Made by a program: the position numbers and the translations under genes
In this document: positions 1-11,776 of the stretch, one piece after another
Layout of the letters: each line of letters opens with the position of its first letter
How positions within the stretch are numbered: the stretch's first letter is position 1
Notes under the pieces: generated by a model
The model's database searches: none
Seen by the model: only the letters and a program-made list of their open reading frames with translations
Told to the model about the DNA's origin: nothing
From: Knufia peltigerae
Lineage: Eukaryota > Ascomycota > Eurotiomycetes > Chaetothyriales > Trichomeriaceae
Direction: 5' to 3'
NCBI GenBank assembly: GCA_030247855.1
Contig: JAPDRN010000221.1
Location: 1 to 31,704, forward strand
Length of the DNA: 31,704 nt

Positions 1-504
1 CAAAAAAATGCCAATTCGTGATGGTGATGTATGCGATGACATCAGGTCGAACAGTTGTCATTCATTCATTTCGCCTCAAGATAACGGAAGGGTCGTCCGC
101 TCGATGGATGGATGTTTTCCTTCCTGGAAATCCACCTGCTTACCTAGTCAACAGCCCAACAGTCAACAGGAATCACCACCATCGCGGATATCCCGCCAAA
201 ACAGAAACCAGTTGATGAACCAGCGGACTGGATGTCGATATTCTCGTCGGCTCACTTTCGGGGACGTTGATGAGGTGGGAGGTTCAACGACGACGAAATT
301 TAATTCGCCGCAAAGGAAAGCCGAAAGAGGTGGAGACAAGACCATCAAGATCGCAACGTGCACAGGCGAGGTCGGAGTACGGCTAAAGGTATAGATAACG
401 AGAGAACAGTTATGTAGTCACATATCGAAATAGAAATATGCTGCTGAAATGATAGTACATGATCATTATCCTCTTCATCATTACATCGTATAGACTTGGC
501 CACC
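1..504. other. Flanking DNA, no supported gene
   Basis: Downstream (3') side of the minus-strand zinc-finger gene. Short open frames on both strands have no recognisable domain and overlap one another. It probably holds the 3' UTR and terminator of that gene, but I cannot point to a specific signal. Confidence 0.5.
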
Positions 505-3500
505 CTAAAAAGAAGAATTCCTCGCGTGATAGCCTGAAGTATCGAAGGGTATATTCCCAAACTCATCCATACCAGACTCGACAGCACCGCCAATAAATTC
601 TTCAAGCGACGTATTCAACGCGGACCAATTGATGGCCGACTCAGGTACAGGACTGGAATGTCGATCGTCTGCCACGCCGTCACCGTCACCGTCACCGCCA
701 CCCTTTTGCCTTCCTCTTGGGTAGCGAAGACTTCCATATCCAGAGTCGAGGGAAGAAGCGTTGGAGTGATTTGCCTTGAGGCCTGAGTTGACAGCTGCTT
801 GATTATTGGACATAGGTTCAAGACTGGCGAGCCTTACTGGAGTAAAGGCCTGGCCTGTCGTTGGTGGTCGCGGCATGATATCTGGGCCTGAAGAATTGAC
901 TGTCACCCCAAGACCAGCATCAAAGTCAAAGTTGAAGTCACTTGAAAGAGCAAGTCCTCGCTCATCTCCCTGAGTCCAACTATGGCATTCTTCATCATAT
1001 TGATCATTTTCTGGATCATGGTTCGGAGTTATCGGGAAAGTCTCAGGACCAGAAAGATTATTGATTTGATGTAATGGTTGATAGCCCGTCTCATCCAGCA
1101 GCCGCAGAGAACCCTCTCGTTCTACATTCCGTGAAGGAAATGGCCTGCTGAAGCTTCTGCGATGGCTAGGGAGCAAGAACTGTGCGTCGGAACTCGACCT
1201 GCTCACAGAACCCTCACCATTAATCGGCGAATGCGCTACCGAGGTAGTTGGAGTGAGTGAAATCGAACCTCTTCGCGCCGCTTCTGACGGAACCGCTGAA
1301 TATGGAGGTACTGAATATGGAGATACTTCGACTGAAGGACCACCCAGAGCCATAGACGGACTGGCCACGGGCTTCATCCGCTGGAGGACGTCAGACATTG
1401 AGGCTCTTAACTGTTGTCGTATGAAGTCTCGTGCAGCAGGAGATTGGAGCCAAGCTTGTTCGGAAGAACCCGCAAACTGATCCAGGCGAGATTCAAAAAG
1501 CTCGCCCAGGGCATTCATCGCTCCTTGTTCTGGAACGGGTTGGGCTTTCTCCGGCTCCACTTGCGAACCCATGTTGTCTGCGTATGGACTGCTGGGTTGT
1601 GGCTGTCCCGGGAACAATATGCTGTAAATGATGTACCATACTTGCTCGGGTGTACTCGCCGGCCTCTTGCGGCGAATGTCGTTGTATTGGCCATCGTCAA
1701 ACTTTTCCGGGCAAGGGCATTCTACCAGACGACATGGTTGAGACTCTCTCACATGTTTATCTAGAAGCTCCTTCCTGTCGAATTTAGTAAAACAGCGAAC
1801 ACAATGAATGCGCCGCCAGTGGACCCTGTACAGATGTTGCTTCACTCGGGAGATATCCGGCCAATAGCCACTGGCGCAACCGCGATAATGTTTTTCTTGT
1901 ACGTTTCGTTCCGAATATCTGTCTTTGTCGTACTTGCAGAAGGGACAAGCAAACAATTTCTCGGGGGATTGCATGGACTCTGGTTCGTGTTTCAACTTCT
2001 TCGGCGTTCCAGAACCATTCTCTTCCTCATCATCATCGTAAGGATCTTGACCGTGCCCACCACTGGAAGACCGTTTCAGTGGTGATCTTTGGCCGGATGT
2101 AATTGAGTTGGCCGGTGACAGCCCGCTCTGTCCGCCGCCGGATTGTTTCCGCTTGTTGGCATGGGTCCTGACGTGGCCGTCCTGTTTCTAATTAATGACC
2201 AAGAAGTACGCGGGAACTCTCGCACTTACCTCGAATTGGGCTCCCGTTGCCAGAAATGCTTCATGCTTTTGCTTCGATGTGGCGGCCTGTAGCTGAAGGG
2301 TGAATAGCTGTTCTTTGACTTCCAACGTGGCCTCTCGTTCTCGTAAGGTTGCTTGCTGTTCTCGTATGCTGGCTTCTTTCTCCCTAAAGGCAACCTCCTT
2401 CTCGCGAACAGCTAGACCATATTCGCGTCGACGAAGCTCGGAATCTCTATTTTCGCCCCAGTTCCAAGGAAACCCATTTTGCGAAGCAGTTTTGGGCTGG
2501 TCTCCACTAGGCGTAGTCAGAGGTGACGGGGATTTCCTACCATGAGACTGACTTTCTGTTGGGCGATCGCTTTCAGGGCAGGATTTGGGCGTGATGGTTG
2601 ATTCCCACAATGTTGCCGCACATTGTTGTGACTCGGCACGGGCTCGTCCTTTTATGGCTGGTTCCAATTCGACCTTGCGCGACGGTATCGCGCGAGAAAC
2701 ACTTCGAATCTTTTCTGTAATATCATGGCGACAACTCCACCCTACTTGGTCGCAAGCGGAGCAGAGTATACGATCACCATCTTCGCAGATAGAGCAATGG
2801 TAATAGAGCTGGTTGAGACGAATCGGGTTCTGGCAGTGATCACACCTCATCGACTTCGAATTGCTCCTTGATGGTTTTGGGTCCAGCTCCGACTCTTTCG
2901 ACAACAGCACGTCGTCCTTTTCTCTATGGGCCGGAGTATCCTCCAGTAGGAGTGCGGGCTCATTGTGTTGGGTCCGGGTTGAATCTTGAAATGGAGTGTA
3001 TTGAGGAAGCTCGGCAGGAAGTTCAGCCGGGAGGTCACATTGTGCATTTTCCAACGTAGATTGTGATCTTTCCATCCATTTGCGAAGCTCATCTTTGCTG
3101 TCAAAGTCGGCCCAGCTTGGCGGATCGGTGGTGTTCGATTTTCCAGGGCGTCCAAATTTGCCTAGGCTAAGCGTCTTCACAACCTGTGAAGCGATGCTTT
3201 TGGAACTCTTGGTGCGCACAGGCAAGCTTTGTCCGGTACTAGACTCATGTCTGTGCTGGACCGAATTCACCTCCGCATTCACCAAAGCCGCTCGCCTGTG
3301 TTCGTTGTCTTTCTGACTTTTGACAGACGCTTTCTGCGTCTTTCTCTTCTTGATCGACTTTTTCCAGTTCGTCAGGTATCTGCGTTGAGCATTGAGTATT
3401 TCAACTTTGGCCGGTGCTCGTGGTGGGCATGGGTCTTGATCTTCAGAGTCGATGCTGTAGTGTCGATATGCTGGGCCAACACAAGGTGGGCTGATGGCGG

Positions 3501-3852
3501 ATATGGGGGACCCTCTATACATGCTCAATGCAGCGCCATCTGCTTCCCGTTGTAGAGTCGACAGCGAGTTGAAACTGTTGGACCGCTTCAGTGGGTATGG
3601 CAGAGCATCGGAGACCAGATCGTCGCTCAGACGAGACTGGCGATAAGGGATGGTCCGTGTCTTTCTCAAGACCGCTCGCTGCAGAGCACTGTTCGCGTCT
3701 GCAGAGTGCCATGATTGTTGTGAACGTAGAGCCCTCTGTCTCTGATCTGCCTCTTGAAGTCGTTCTCTGATATCTTGGGTAGATTCGTCGGTGATGCTTA
3801 TCCTCGCCCTTATGTCGGGCTGGTCGCGCGTGCGGGGAGTCGACGCAGCCAT
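505..3852 (-). CDS. Large putative regulatory protein: ZZ-like zinc cluster, coiled coil and C2H2-like fingers
   Basis: Two exons, 3852-2230 and 2187-505, joined by a phase-0 intron (2229-2188, donor GTAAGT, acceptor TAG), give about 1101 residues. The second exon is open exactly from the acceptor onward. The start is placed at 3852 (MAASTPRTRD); the frame continues upstream to 4062 but reads like leader. Residues ~335-380 hold paired Cys motifs (RCDHCQNP, YHCSICEDGD, LCSACD, then CRHD) resembling a ZZ zinc finger. Residues ~473-530 are an Arg/Glu-rich heptad-like coiled coil (REKEVAFREKEASIREQQ). After the intron comes a basic/acidic linker, then fingers at ~620-700 (ACPFCKYD ... KQHLYRVH, HCVRCFTKFDRKELLDKH). 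The rest is Ser/Pro-rich and disordered-looking. The finger block resembles a widespread but uncharacterised ascomycete family. A role in transcription or signalling is inference. Two separate genes remain possible because the 42-nt intron is very short and lacks a clear branch site. Confidence 0.68.
2188..2229 (-). other. Predicted 42-nt intron joining the ZZ-like and C2H2-like halves
   Basis: On the minus strand a strong donor GTAAGT follows a Glu codon (GAG). The acceptor ATTAG is followed at once by an open frame in the same phase. Retaining the intron would stop translation at the TAG of its own acceptor. It is the shortest intron in the window and has no good CTRAY branch site. Confidence 0.55.
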
Positions 3853-4550
3853 TGTGCGTTGGGAATTGCTGTGGACGTGTTTCCACAGTCCGTAATCGTA
3901 CCGAGGGTGTGGCGAGACAAATGGTTCGAGGTGGCAATGGCGATCGAAAGGCAAGTGCGTACGGAGACAATCGAGTACGGCTAAGGCAGCAAAGGCTGCT
4001 GTCGAAGAGGGAGGTGGCCATCTTTTTGATCCCAGCTTGTAAGAACTCACACACTTGTTCAATGCAGCTGCAGCTTTGCCGGGGGGTACGACATGCGTCC
4101 CGGCCGCTAGACATTGAACGGTATTAGGCGACTGGGGGTGGAAGATGCCATCTGCCTATTTAGTGGCCCCTACAAGTTACCCGTAGCCGTGGCTGTTGCT
4201 GCCGCTGGCACTGCTATTGGGTACTATTCGGTAGGAGTGTTACCGGGGTCTCTTGTACGCCTGGCCGGTGAGTGTCAAGTCCGGATCACACAGCCACAGT
4301 CCCCTCAACAGCCACATCCACTTCTGCTAACACTTGATCTCACGGCACTAGCATTGTTCGGTCTAGTGTCTCTGGCAAGGCAGAATCTCTGAAAACAAAA
4401 GACGTGACTCCGGATCGACGATGAGGTAATTTACCTCTAGTACAGTTCTAATCCTCCAGAGACTGTTGCTCAGTACAGACGAACATACCCTCCAAGACTT
4501 CAGTCACTTAATCACTCACTACCTGTCAACTCACTCGACACCGCCTCGAC
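3853..4550. promoter_or_regulatory. Divergent intergenic region (zinc-finger gene / CoA-binding gene)
   Basis: About 700 bp between two divergent start codons, so it must hold both promoters. An open frame at 4114-4392 (+) has no homology that I recognise and ends just before the CoA-binding gene leader; I treat it as chance. No clear TATA box is visible. Confidence 0.5.
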
Positions 4551-5097
4551 ATGGAAGCTGCTGCAAAGCGCTTCTTTTCGTCCCCATACTTTGCCGTTGT
4601 CGGCGCAAGTCAAGACAAGAGCAAGTTCGGCTATCGGAGTGAGTAATATGTATCCCTGTCCACTCGATCATTTGACAACAATATTTTGACGGGCATACTT
4701 GTTACGTGCAGTCCTAGCATGGTACCATGTCCATTCACTTCCCGTCATACCGATCAATCCTGGTCGACCGTCAATAGCGCTGCCGTCCAAGACGTACGAC
4801 ACAGTCCCCTCGGTGTCAAGTCTTCCGAACCCAGCCACGACAGCCCTGTCTTTTCTCACTCCACCAGCAGTCACGAGAAAGGTGTTGGAAGAAGCCAAAT
4901 CCGCTGGAGTTCGAGCGGTTTGGTTGCAGCCAGGAAGTTTTGACTACCAAGACTTGAAATACGCCCTGGATAATTTTGAGTCTGCTGTCGGCGGCTTTGA
5001 GTCTGGCACCGCCGGCGGAGAGGGATGGTGTGTCCTTGTTGACGGCGAGGAGTCTCTCAGAGCAGCAGGTAAAGATATTGTAAGGCAAAGATTATAG
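4551..5097 (+). CDS. CoA-binding (YccU-like) Rossmann-fold protein
   Basis: Exons 4551-4638 and 4712-5097 (phase-1 intron 4639-4711, GTGAGT...GCAG) encode 157 residues. The N-terminus MEAAAKRFFSSPYFAVVGAS carries the beta-strand plus GAS nucleotide-binding turn of CoA_binding domain proteins (bacterial YccU type). It is followed by FGYRILAWYHVHSLPVIPIN, then PAVTRKVLEEAKSAGVRAVWLQPGS, in which AVWLQPG is the family's conserved late motif. The length fits the family (about 140-160 aa). It is presumably a soluble cytosolic protein binding CoA or a related nucleotide; no enzyme activity is established for the fungal members. It converges on the APC permease gene, with 129 bp between stop codons. 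Confidence 0.87.
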
Positions 5098-5226
5098 GAA
5101 GTCAATTGCGAATTGATTCAACCGTTTAATGTCCCACTACTTCGACGTGATGGTGTCAACTGCTCGACCTTACGACGATATTTTCACCCTCTCCTGACAA
5201 CCCGCAGACGGAGACCAGCTTCATGA

Positions 5227-7306
5227 TCATTCTGACAGGCTCTTGCGATGTCCAAACATTGCGTTCTTCATCGCGGCCCCTTCCTCGACTGTTGCCTCTC
5301 CACCCTGAACTCTCGCGTTTCTTAACTCGGCTTCGGAGAATGTCTTGATAGGACCTTCGAACCAATGTCTCGCGCCCCACTTGGGAAGGAACCATCCTCC
5401 CAAGCTGATGATAGAGATGATTCCAATACAAATGGGTGCATAATTCAGTGTCTCTGCGTCCACCGGGTACAGTTGTGGCAGCAGCAGAACGATAAACAGA
5501 AAAGATATGTACAATGTGGCGATTAAAGCCAACGGTGCAGAGAACTTTCCCAGATTCCATTTGCCTGGCACAAAAGTCTTACGACCCACTGTTTGTCTGG
5601 CGACGATTGGGAAGAGGTAAGAGAAGTTTGTAGAAATCGTGGCGGTGGCAGTGATGGCGGAAAAGGCAACAGTTGATCTGCAGATGCGTCAATAACTGTA
5701 CTTGATAACCGTTTGGATTCGAGAACTTACCCGATGACAGCTGTTGTGACGATAATCGAGATGGCACAAACCAAAAGAGCGGCATTGACCGCCATCTTTC
5801 GCTTGGACAACTTCCTGAAGAAGCTGCTGAAAGGGAGAACATGGTCTCGAGAAATGGCGTACGTGACTCGTTGCGCCGACATGAAACACGATGCGGTTGC
5901 GCATGTCGAGTCAACCCAGAGCATGGAAAGAATCGCAACGGCCCCGTTTTCTCCAATGGTCTGGACCAGGTACTCGGCCCAGTTGTTTGCATACGTCGCA
6001 GAGATGATACCTTCAAAGTCTTGCATGCAAAACAAAATCAATATCAGGGTTGGAACTGACAGAAGCCACGCGGAGAAGGTTGAGAGGTAGATGCCCTTGG
6101 CGACGACGGTGGATGCTTGCTTCGTTTCCTCGCTGAGATGGGCGCTGGCATCATATCCATAAAAAACCCAGGCGCCAAACAGGACCGAAATGACCCAGCA
6201 GTATCCGTCCGACGCTTGTTTCTCCGAGCCCAGGTTGATGCCGTTGTAGAAGAGGTCGAAGACCCCGTGGCTGCTATTGAAATGCTTCTTGGAGGCTTCG
6301 ACGGGGAACCAGACCCAGTACATGAAAAAGAGCGAGAAGAAGATGAAGACTGCGAACCGGAAGTACCATTGAAGCAGTCTCGGACTGTAGATGTTGGGTA
6401 TCATGGCAAAAATCATGCCTATGCTCGTGAGCAGCCACAGAAACCTGCCGAGTTGATGTTAGTGTCAACGACGGTGAGTTCCATGTTTCCAATCTAGGGT
6501 TGAGGTTGATGACGGGGAGAACACTAACCAGCCCTTGTGCAGTACTTCGGCATCAGGATACTTGATCATCAAAGCGCTAACCAGAAAGTTTGTCGATCCC
6601 TGCTGAACACCAGGGACAACGGTGACCCAGCCTGCCCACTGTGTTGGAGTCAGTATGGTCTTGCCTTGAAAGATAGAAAAGGCTGGAGGGATGATAGGCG
6701 GGGAGGGTGTTTGGGTACAGGGTGCGTTCACATACATTCCACCAAGCCGTCATCCAACTCAGGAACGGACCGTATTTCTCTCCACCAAGACGATAGCTCC
6801 AGAAGTAAATCCCACCGGTGGTTGGCAACGCAGCTCCCAGTTCCGCCATCACGAGGGAAACGATACAAGAGAATCCGCCGACCATGGTCCAGTTTGCGAA
6901 AGCAGCTTTCGGTCCTCCGGTATACATGACCCATCCGAAAAGGACGGGAATACCACTCACAAAGTTCATCGAGGTGACTGGTATAGTAAAGATGCTCTTG
7001 TTAGCCTATTCCCCTTTTCATTTCGGATGCATGTCCGGCTTGCGGTGCTGAAAAGAAGAGGAACAGAAACGTACACGTAGCGGCCCATGATTCGAAGAAT
7101 CCCAAACATCGTATAAACTCCTGCTTATACCCCAAGGTAGCCAGATGATACTCGTCATGGCTGAGTATCATTCCTGGCTCTGTTGCCGTACCATCTTGGA
7201 AGGAGATGGAATCGTCGTCCGGGGAAGCTGATGCCACCGTCTTCTTTTCGTCCAGCCGAGCAGGCGCTGCTTCTGGTGGTGATGCGTCTCCGATATGTGA
7301 AGCCAT
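5227..7306 (-). CDS. APC-superfamily amino-acid/GABA-type permease
   Basis: Five exons: 7306-7075, 6977-6736, 6638-6529, 6444-5731 and 5677-5227. They total 1749 nt, or 582 residues. Introns are 97, 97, 84, 53 nt, all GT-AG, in phases 1, 0, 2, 2. A ~70-residue cytosolic N-tail leads to LGYKQEFIR, the conserved entry motif of fungal GABA/choline/amino-acid permeases. About twelve hydrophobic segments follow, with the hallmarks YTGGPKAAFANW, LPTTGGIYFW and GYDASAHLSEET. The C-tail ends ...GHRKSLSE. By family it is a plasma-membrane proton-coupled transporter of amino acids or related amines. The substrate (GABA, choline, polyamine or other) cannot be fixed from sequence. The gene lies downstream of, and in the same orientation as, the NCS1 permease. 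Confidence 0.93.
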
Positions 7307-9038
7307 ACCTGAAGAATTGCTTGGAGGTAGGTAGGTAACGGACAAAGACGCCCTCTGGGGGGGTTGGTAAGCTATCAAAAGTCGGCGATGTGAAGAGTGT
7401 TGAGCAGGTAATAAAGGTGCCTCAGGACTCGAAACTCGTCTACCAACCCTGGACAAGAATCCGTACAAGAGTAACAAGGAAGAGAGAGATAGAAGATCAA
7501 ACCCAGGTTGGGCCGGGCTGGGCTGGTCTCGGCTTGCTGGCTTGCTACCCTGGGTTATGTATATGTCTGGATATAGACGAGTTCTTATTACTCCGGCCAG
7601 ACTTGGCCAGCCAGCCCGCCCCTCTCCCAAATCCATCGAAATCAACGAGCCTCGGACTTCAGCACCATCTTTACGGAGTAGAGATTACTCCTAACGACTT
7701 ACGCCACGGATTCCTTCGCGGGGGCAAAGGCATGGGACTTGCGTATCACAACTCTACTACAATAGGTAGCGCGATAGGCTTTTGACAGTGATTCGGTTGG
7801 TTGATTGGGGGAAAGGGCGGTAGTTAGTGGCACTGGCCCGTTATCTTGGACTGACTTGCGTTTAGGTTGGAAACACCCTCGTGGGGCCAAAGCTTACCTA
7901 CGAGTACCTAACCTATTGAGGTGCGAGAATGCGGAGTACCGAGCTACAGCGATAAACCTATCTCGGAGCGTGCCAGGTGACTTGCTTCTCTCAATCACGG
8001 ACGACGTAGTCCTCGTGTCGCTGAGAGGCGTCACGACACAATACTGTATACTGTAAGAGGCACTGTACCGAAACTTATTCTCAGCTAGAAGGAAGAGAGG
8101 AAAGAGGAGGAAAGGGCGGACTGGTTTGATGATGGAGATGGACCAGGCGATCGAATGTTCTTATCAGGACAGGACCCTGCACACTTTACTCGCGAGCGGC
8201 CAGTGCTTGATCATCAAGGAGAATAAGCCCAACCCCCGCAAGGACCAAGGACCTAAGTACAATAGATAGCCCAACATACTCCGGTCCTTATAGCTAAGCT
8301 CGATCAAGCAATTCCTACCAGGCCATTGCTCGTCCTCTTATTCGTAATCTCGGGGAGGGCAACTTGACTTGACTTTTCTCCTGTGGCTTACAAGTCGAGG
8401 GTGGTCGAGACCAGGTCCATGGAAAAGAAAAGGTTTACACTGTTGATGAAGTCGCGCGCTTGTACGGAGTATGTCAAGAGTACGTGCCGAGGATCATGGC
8501 AACAACAATCACTTTGATAGGGAGCCCAAGAAAGGATTGCATGCCCAAATGCTTTCGTAACCATCTCGTCGTATTCCGTAGTCGGTATTCCTCGGCTACA
8601 CACATTGCGCACATCCGTCAGTCACTTCTCGTGTCGGTGGCTCTATAGTAACTCAAGCAAGGTACTAGTCATGCAGTGTCCTCGCGTAGGAGCGCGCGAC
8701 CTGGGACTTCCATTACCGAGTACACAACACAAAATTCCCCGAGATTTGGTTACAGATCGCCACGTGGGAAATGATGTATGCTGCATGTTCGATCGATCAG
8801 TTCTGATCAAGGATCAAAGATCCCCGGGGCTGGATGGATGAAAGTCAATTTCAGCAGTGGGTGCAAAAGGAATACGTGTATCAGACATGCTAAAACTTTT
8901 GTTCCATTTTCACAGAGTCCTCTAAACTACCATGAGCTGCACACGGAAACAAAACGTTTGAAATTAGACATGTATCTTGATGTTCAAGTGGTCGAAAATA
9001 GCAAAACACCCATGTAAGATATTTTCTGTGTCCCGAGA
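7307..9038. promoter_or_regulatory. 1.7-kb intergenic region upstream of the APC permease
   Basis: No coding potential that I can support on either strand. It contains two exact copies of the 9-mer TACGGAGTA (7672-7680 and 8463-8471) and a GCGGAGTAC variant near 7930. The side near 7306 is the APC permease promoter and leader; the side near 9038 is the 3' end of the NCS1 permease gene. Confidence 0.55.
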
Positions 9039-10699
9039 CTACCGGCCAGTCTTCTTTCTCTCATACCATCTACATGGGGTATACACGACGAGCGTAATGG
9101 CACCGGACAAATAAATACCGACGTCGCCACCATACGTGCCGAAATAACGAGCAATAGGACCGACATACTAGAGCAAATCGTTAGTATCTTGATGACAATC
9201 AGACGTAGACGACTTACCCAAACTTGAGCCATACCAGTGACACCACCTGCTAGATAGCCAGACAGCAATGCCAGGGTCGCAGAGATACCCAGGGGCAGTT
9301 TTGATGGCTGGTCCCACACCTCCAAGTTGTAACCTTCACCCGATCGCTTGCGGAACAATTGATCTTCGAGCAGAAGGATGAGCGTAAAAGAGATGGTCCA
9401 ATATCCCAGCAAGGATACAAAGTCGGAGACAATGGTCGAGAGATGGTCTTTACCAGCAATAGCGAGGATGGCAACGACCAAGGCAACCAAGAACGACCAG
9501 ATGAATCTGGGAATGGCATGGAAGTAGTGGCCGAGAAGCTGCATGGATAGACCCGAGGAGTAATTGATCGCGATGTTGTTGCCGAGCACACTGAATGTCA
9601 GGAGCACCAGACAGAATTTGCTCCATCCCAGAGGATGGTAGACTTCGCGAAGAAGACCACCAAGGCTGTGATTCTCATATGCGTCTGCGTATGGAGGGTA
9701 AGCGGCCAACAAGGCAGCATTGCCGATACAGGCACCGGCGACGGTGATAAAGGTGGTAGGTATGGTCAGACCCGCTAGGGTAAGGCCAAAGATCTTCCAG
9801 CTCTTCGTCTTGGCCGGATAGTTGCAGTAATAGTCGGCAGCAATCGAACACCAACCAGATGCACTCGAGAAACAGATGGCCATGAAGCTCAGCCAGGAGC
9901 CTGCCACCTCAAGGTTCGTTCCGAAACCCGGTGCCGGAGGCACAACGTGTGGTGCGGCTTGCCCGTACAGCACACAGACTAGGATGAAACATACGATCCA
10001 GCTGTACTTTTCAAAAGTATGAATGATTGAGAATCCAAACACCGAGACGACGTATGAGATGACGGCCACGATAACGCAACCAACCGCCACGGTCATGCTG
10101 TAGTCGCTCACCGCAGACAGCATTTGTCCCGTGATGACCACATTGACCACAGCAAATCCGGCACCAACAATGACGTTGAGGACACTGCAGAGCTTGGCGC
10201 CCCAGAAGCCGAACGAGTATCGAGAGGTGGCAATCTGTCGAAGACCCGTCTTGGGCCCGAGTGTACCAGTATAGGACGGGCAAAGTGCGCCCAAGAAGGT
10301 TCCGACGACGATGGCGGCGACGGATTGACCGAGAGTCAGACCCATTTCAGGACCCAGGACACCGATGGGGATGGTCCCGACATGACAGGTCATAGACCAC
10401 CACATGAAAAAGGCATTGAGAATAGAAGGCGGCTTTTTCTGATCCTCGGGGATGCGGTCGATACCTTGCGTCTCGACGCCCATCTTTTCATCCAGCCATA
10501 ACTCTCCTTTGCTTAGCCAGCGAAGAGGCGTGATGGAATTCTGGATCTCTCGGGCCCGAGCAATTTCGTAGGCTGGAGTCACGCTTCCGTGGCGAACCTC
10601 GCTGTCGTCCGAAGAAGTGATATTCGCCTGCTTTTCAATGTCGACGACATCTTTAGACTCGCCGATCGTAGGCGACGAAGAAGACTCGACCGAGGCCAT
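9039..10699 (-). CDS. NCS1 family purine-cytosine permease (Fcy2/Tpn1-like)
   Basis: Two exons, 10699-9218 and 9167-9039, total 537 codons (536 aa). The intron 9217-9168 (50 nt, GTAAGT...CTCTAG) is required: without it the frame runs into an unrelated tail, whereas splicing yields YVGPIARYFGTYGGDVGIYL followed by a typical C-terminus (TPCRWYERKKTGR). The ~90-residue soluble N-tail contains GIDRIPEDQK. It is followed by about twelve membrane segments with SYTGTLGPKTGLRQIATSRY and SVLGNNIAINYSSGLSMQLL. Length and order match fungal cytosine/purine (Fcy2) and vitamin-B6 (Tpn1) carriers, which are plasma-membrane proton symporters. The exact substrate is unknown. A TATA-like element lies ~140 bp upstream. 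The gene is divergent from a 2OG oxygenase across 1.08 kb, which suggests shared control. Confidence 0.95.
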
Positions 10700-11776
10700 G
10701 GTTTAAAAGGTTGGCGAATCCTGATATGGGACAGCAGGATTGCAAGCTGTCAGAGTGTCAAAGGAAAGACGAGCTGTACAGGAAGTCGAGGGAGGGAGAC
10801 GAACTATGAGGCTGATCCCCCGAGCCCAGTATTGTTGATATATATTTGAAGATTTGGACCAGGACGGTCGGAGAAGTTAGCTAACGAGCCTCGATCGCCC
10901 TGGGTCTCGAGCAAGATACGCCAAACGAGAGGGACCCCATGTTGATGCGACCCTATTCAAGCCCACATGGGTGATCTGAAGCATGGTAGCGAGTCAAGAA
11001 CGCGGAGGCAGCCGATGACAATCGCTTCTAGACGGTCAGCGTAGGACTCCAGAGCGAGGCTTGATAAGGACCGACCAATGAGATTCGTGGTGTTAATCGA
11101 CAACCCGCCACCTCGTCCAGTCCTCTCCTTGCACGGCTGTCCAGCTCTTTTCGGAACATCGCCGATGGACGGGATGAGAAGAGATATGGTAGAGAGAGGA
11201 TGTGATAGGTCGATGACAATTTCAGTTTGCGAGAATTTCAATCGTTGAGACGTTGCAGGTGTCCTTTTGGTGTGGAGGATTGTGGTTACACGATGCATAC
11301 TGTACGTGTAAAGGGGACTTCACGGGAGAGAGAGAGGCGCGAGCTTGAGCCACAAGTCTTGGCACGGCTAATTAAGCATCGTCCAAGCAGTCTAGGCAAT
11401 TGCTTGAAGATAGACAGACCGGTTCGTAATTAAACAATCCCATCTATTACGATCTTGCATAGCATAATGAGGCCGGTCACTCCGTGCTGACAGCCAGTAA
11501 TGCAGACCTCGGCGAGCACCTAATCTGAGTACCCTGCCTCTTTCCGGGGCACAGGCCTGGTATTTGACATTGATAGATTAGGCTCGTTACCCTTATCTCT
11601 CCTGCCCATGGGCATCTTTCACGCTGCTTATCGGCCGTTGATACTTGGATTGACGCCCATTTCCGTTCTAGGATGGAGGTTTCGCCCTCTGACTTGATCT
11701 GCTGGTGATGCTTTTGAGCGCCTGAATACCCCCAGCGTTTTGACTGTTCGGCTCGCGGAACACTCAGATCTACACC
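10700..11776. promoter_or_regulatory. Divergent promoter region, NCS1 permease / 2OG oxygenase
   Basis: This 1.08-kb stretch has no supported gene. HGATAR-type (AreA/GATA-factor) hexamers occur at 11062-11067, 11203-11208, 11408-11413 and 11571-11576 (+), and at 11593-11598 and 11628-11633 (-). About three would be expected by chance, so six is only suggestive. GATA factors commonly control purine and amino-acid permeases in filamentous fungi, which fits the left-hand gene. Confidence 0.45.
10838..10845 (-). promoter_or_regulatory. TATA-like element of the NCS1 permease
   Basis: A TATATA run (palindromic, so readable on the minus strand) lies about 140 bp upstream of the permease ATG at 10699. 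This is a plausible TATA position for a regulated fungal transporter gene. Position and sequence are the only evidence. Confidence 0.4.

Noticed and set aside
4114..4392. 92-codon frame upstream of the CoA-binding gene
   Set aside because: The hydrophobic stretch is encoded by GCTGTTGCTGCC-like repeats. It has no recognisable family and lies in a divergent promoter region.
11151..11165. UaY-type purine-pathway regulator site (TCGG-N6-CCGA)
   Set aside because: The half-sites are separated by seven bases (TCGG-AACATCG-CCGA), not six, so it does not meet the described consensus. Noted only because it lies in the NCS1 permease promoter.
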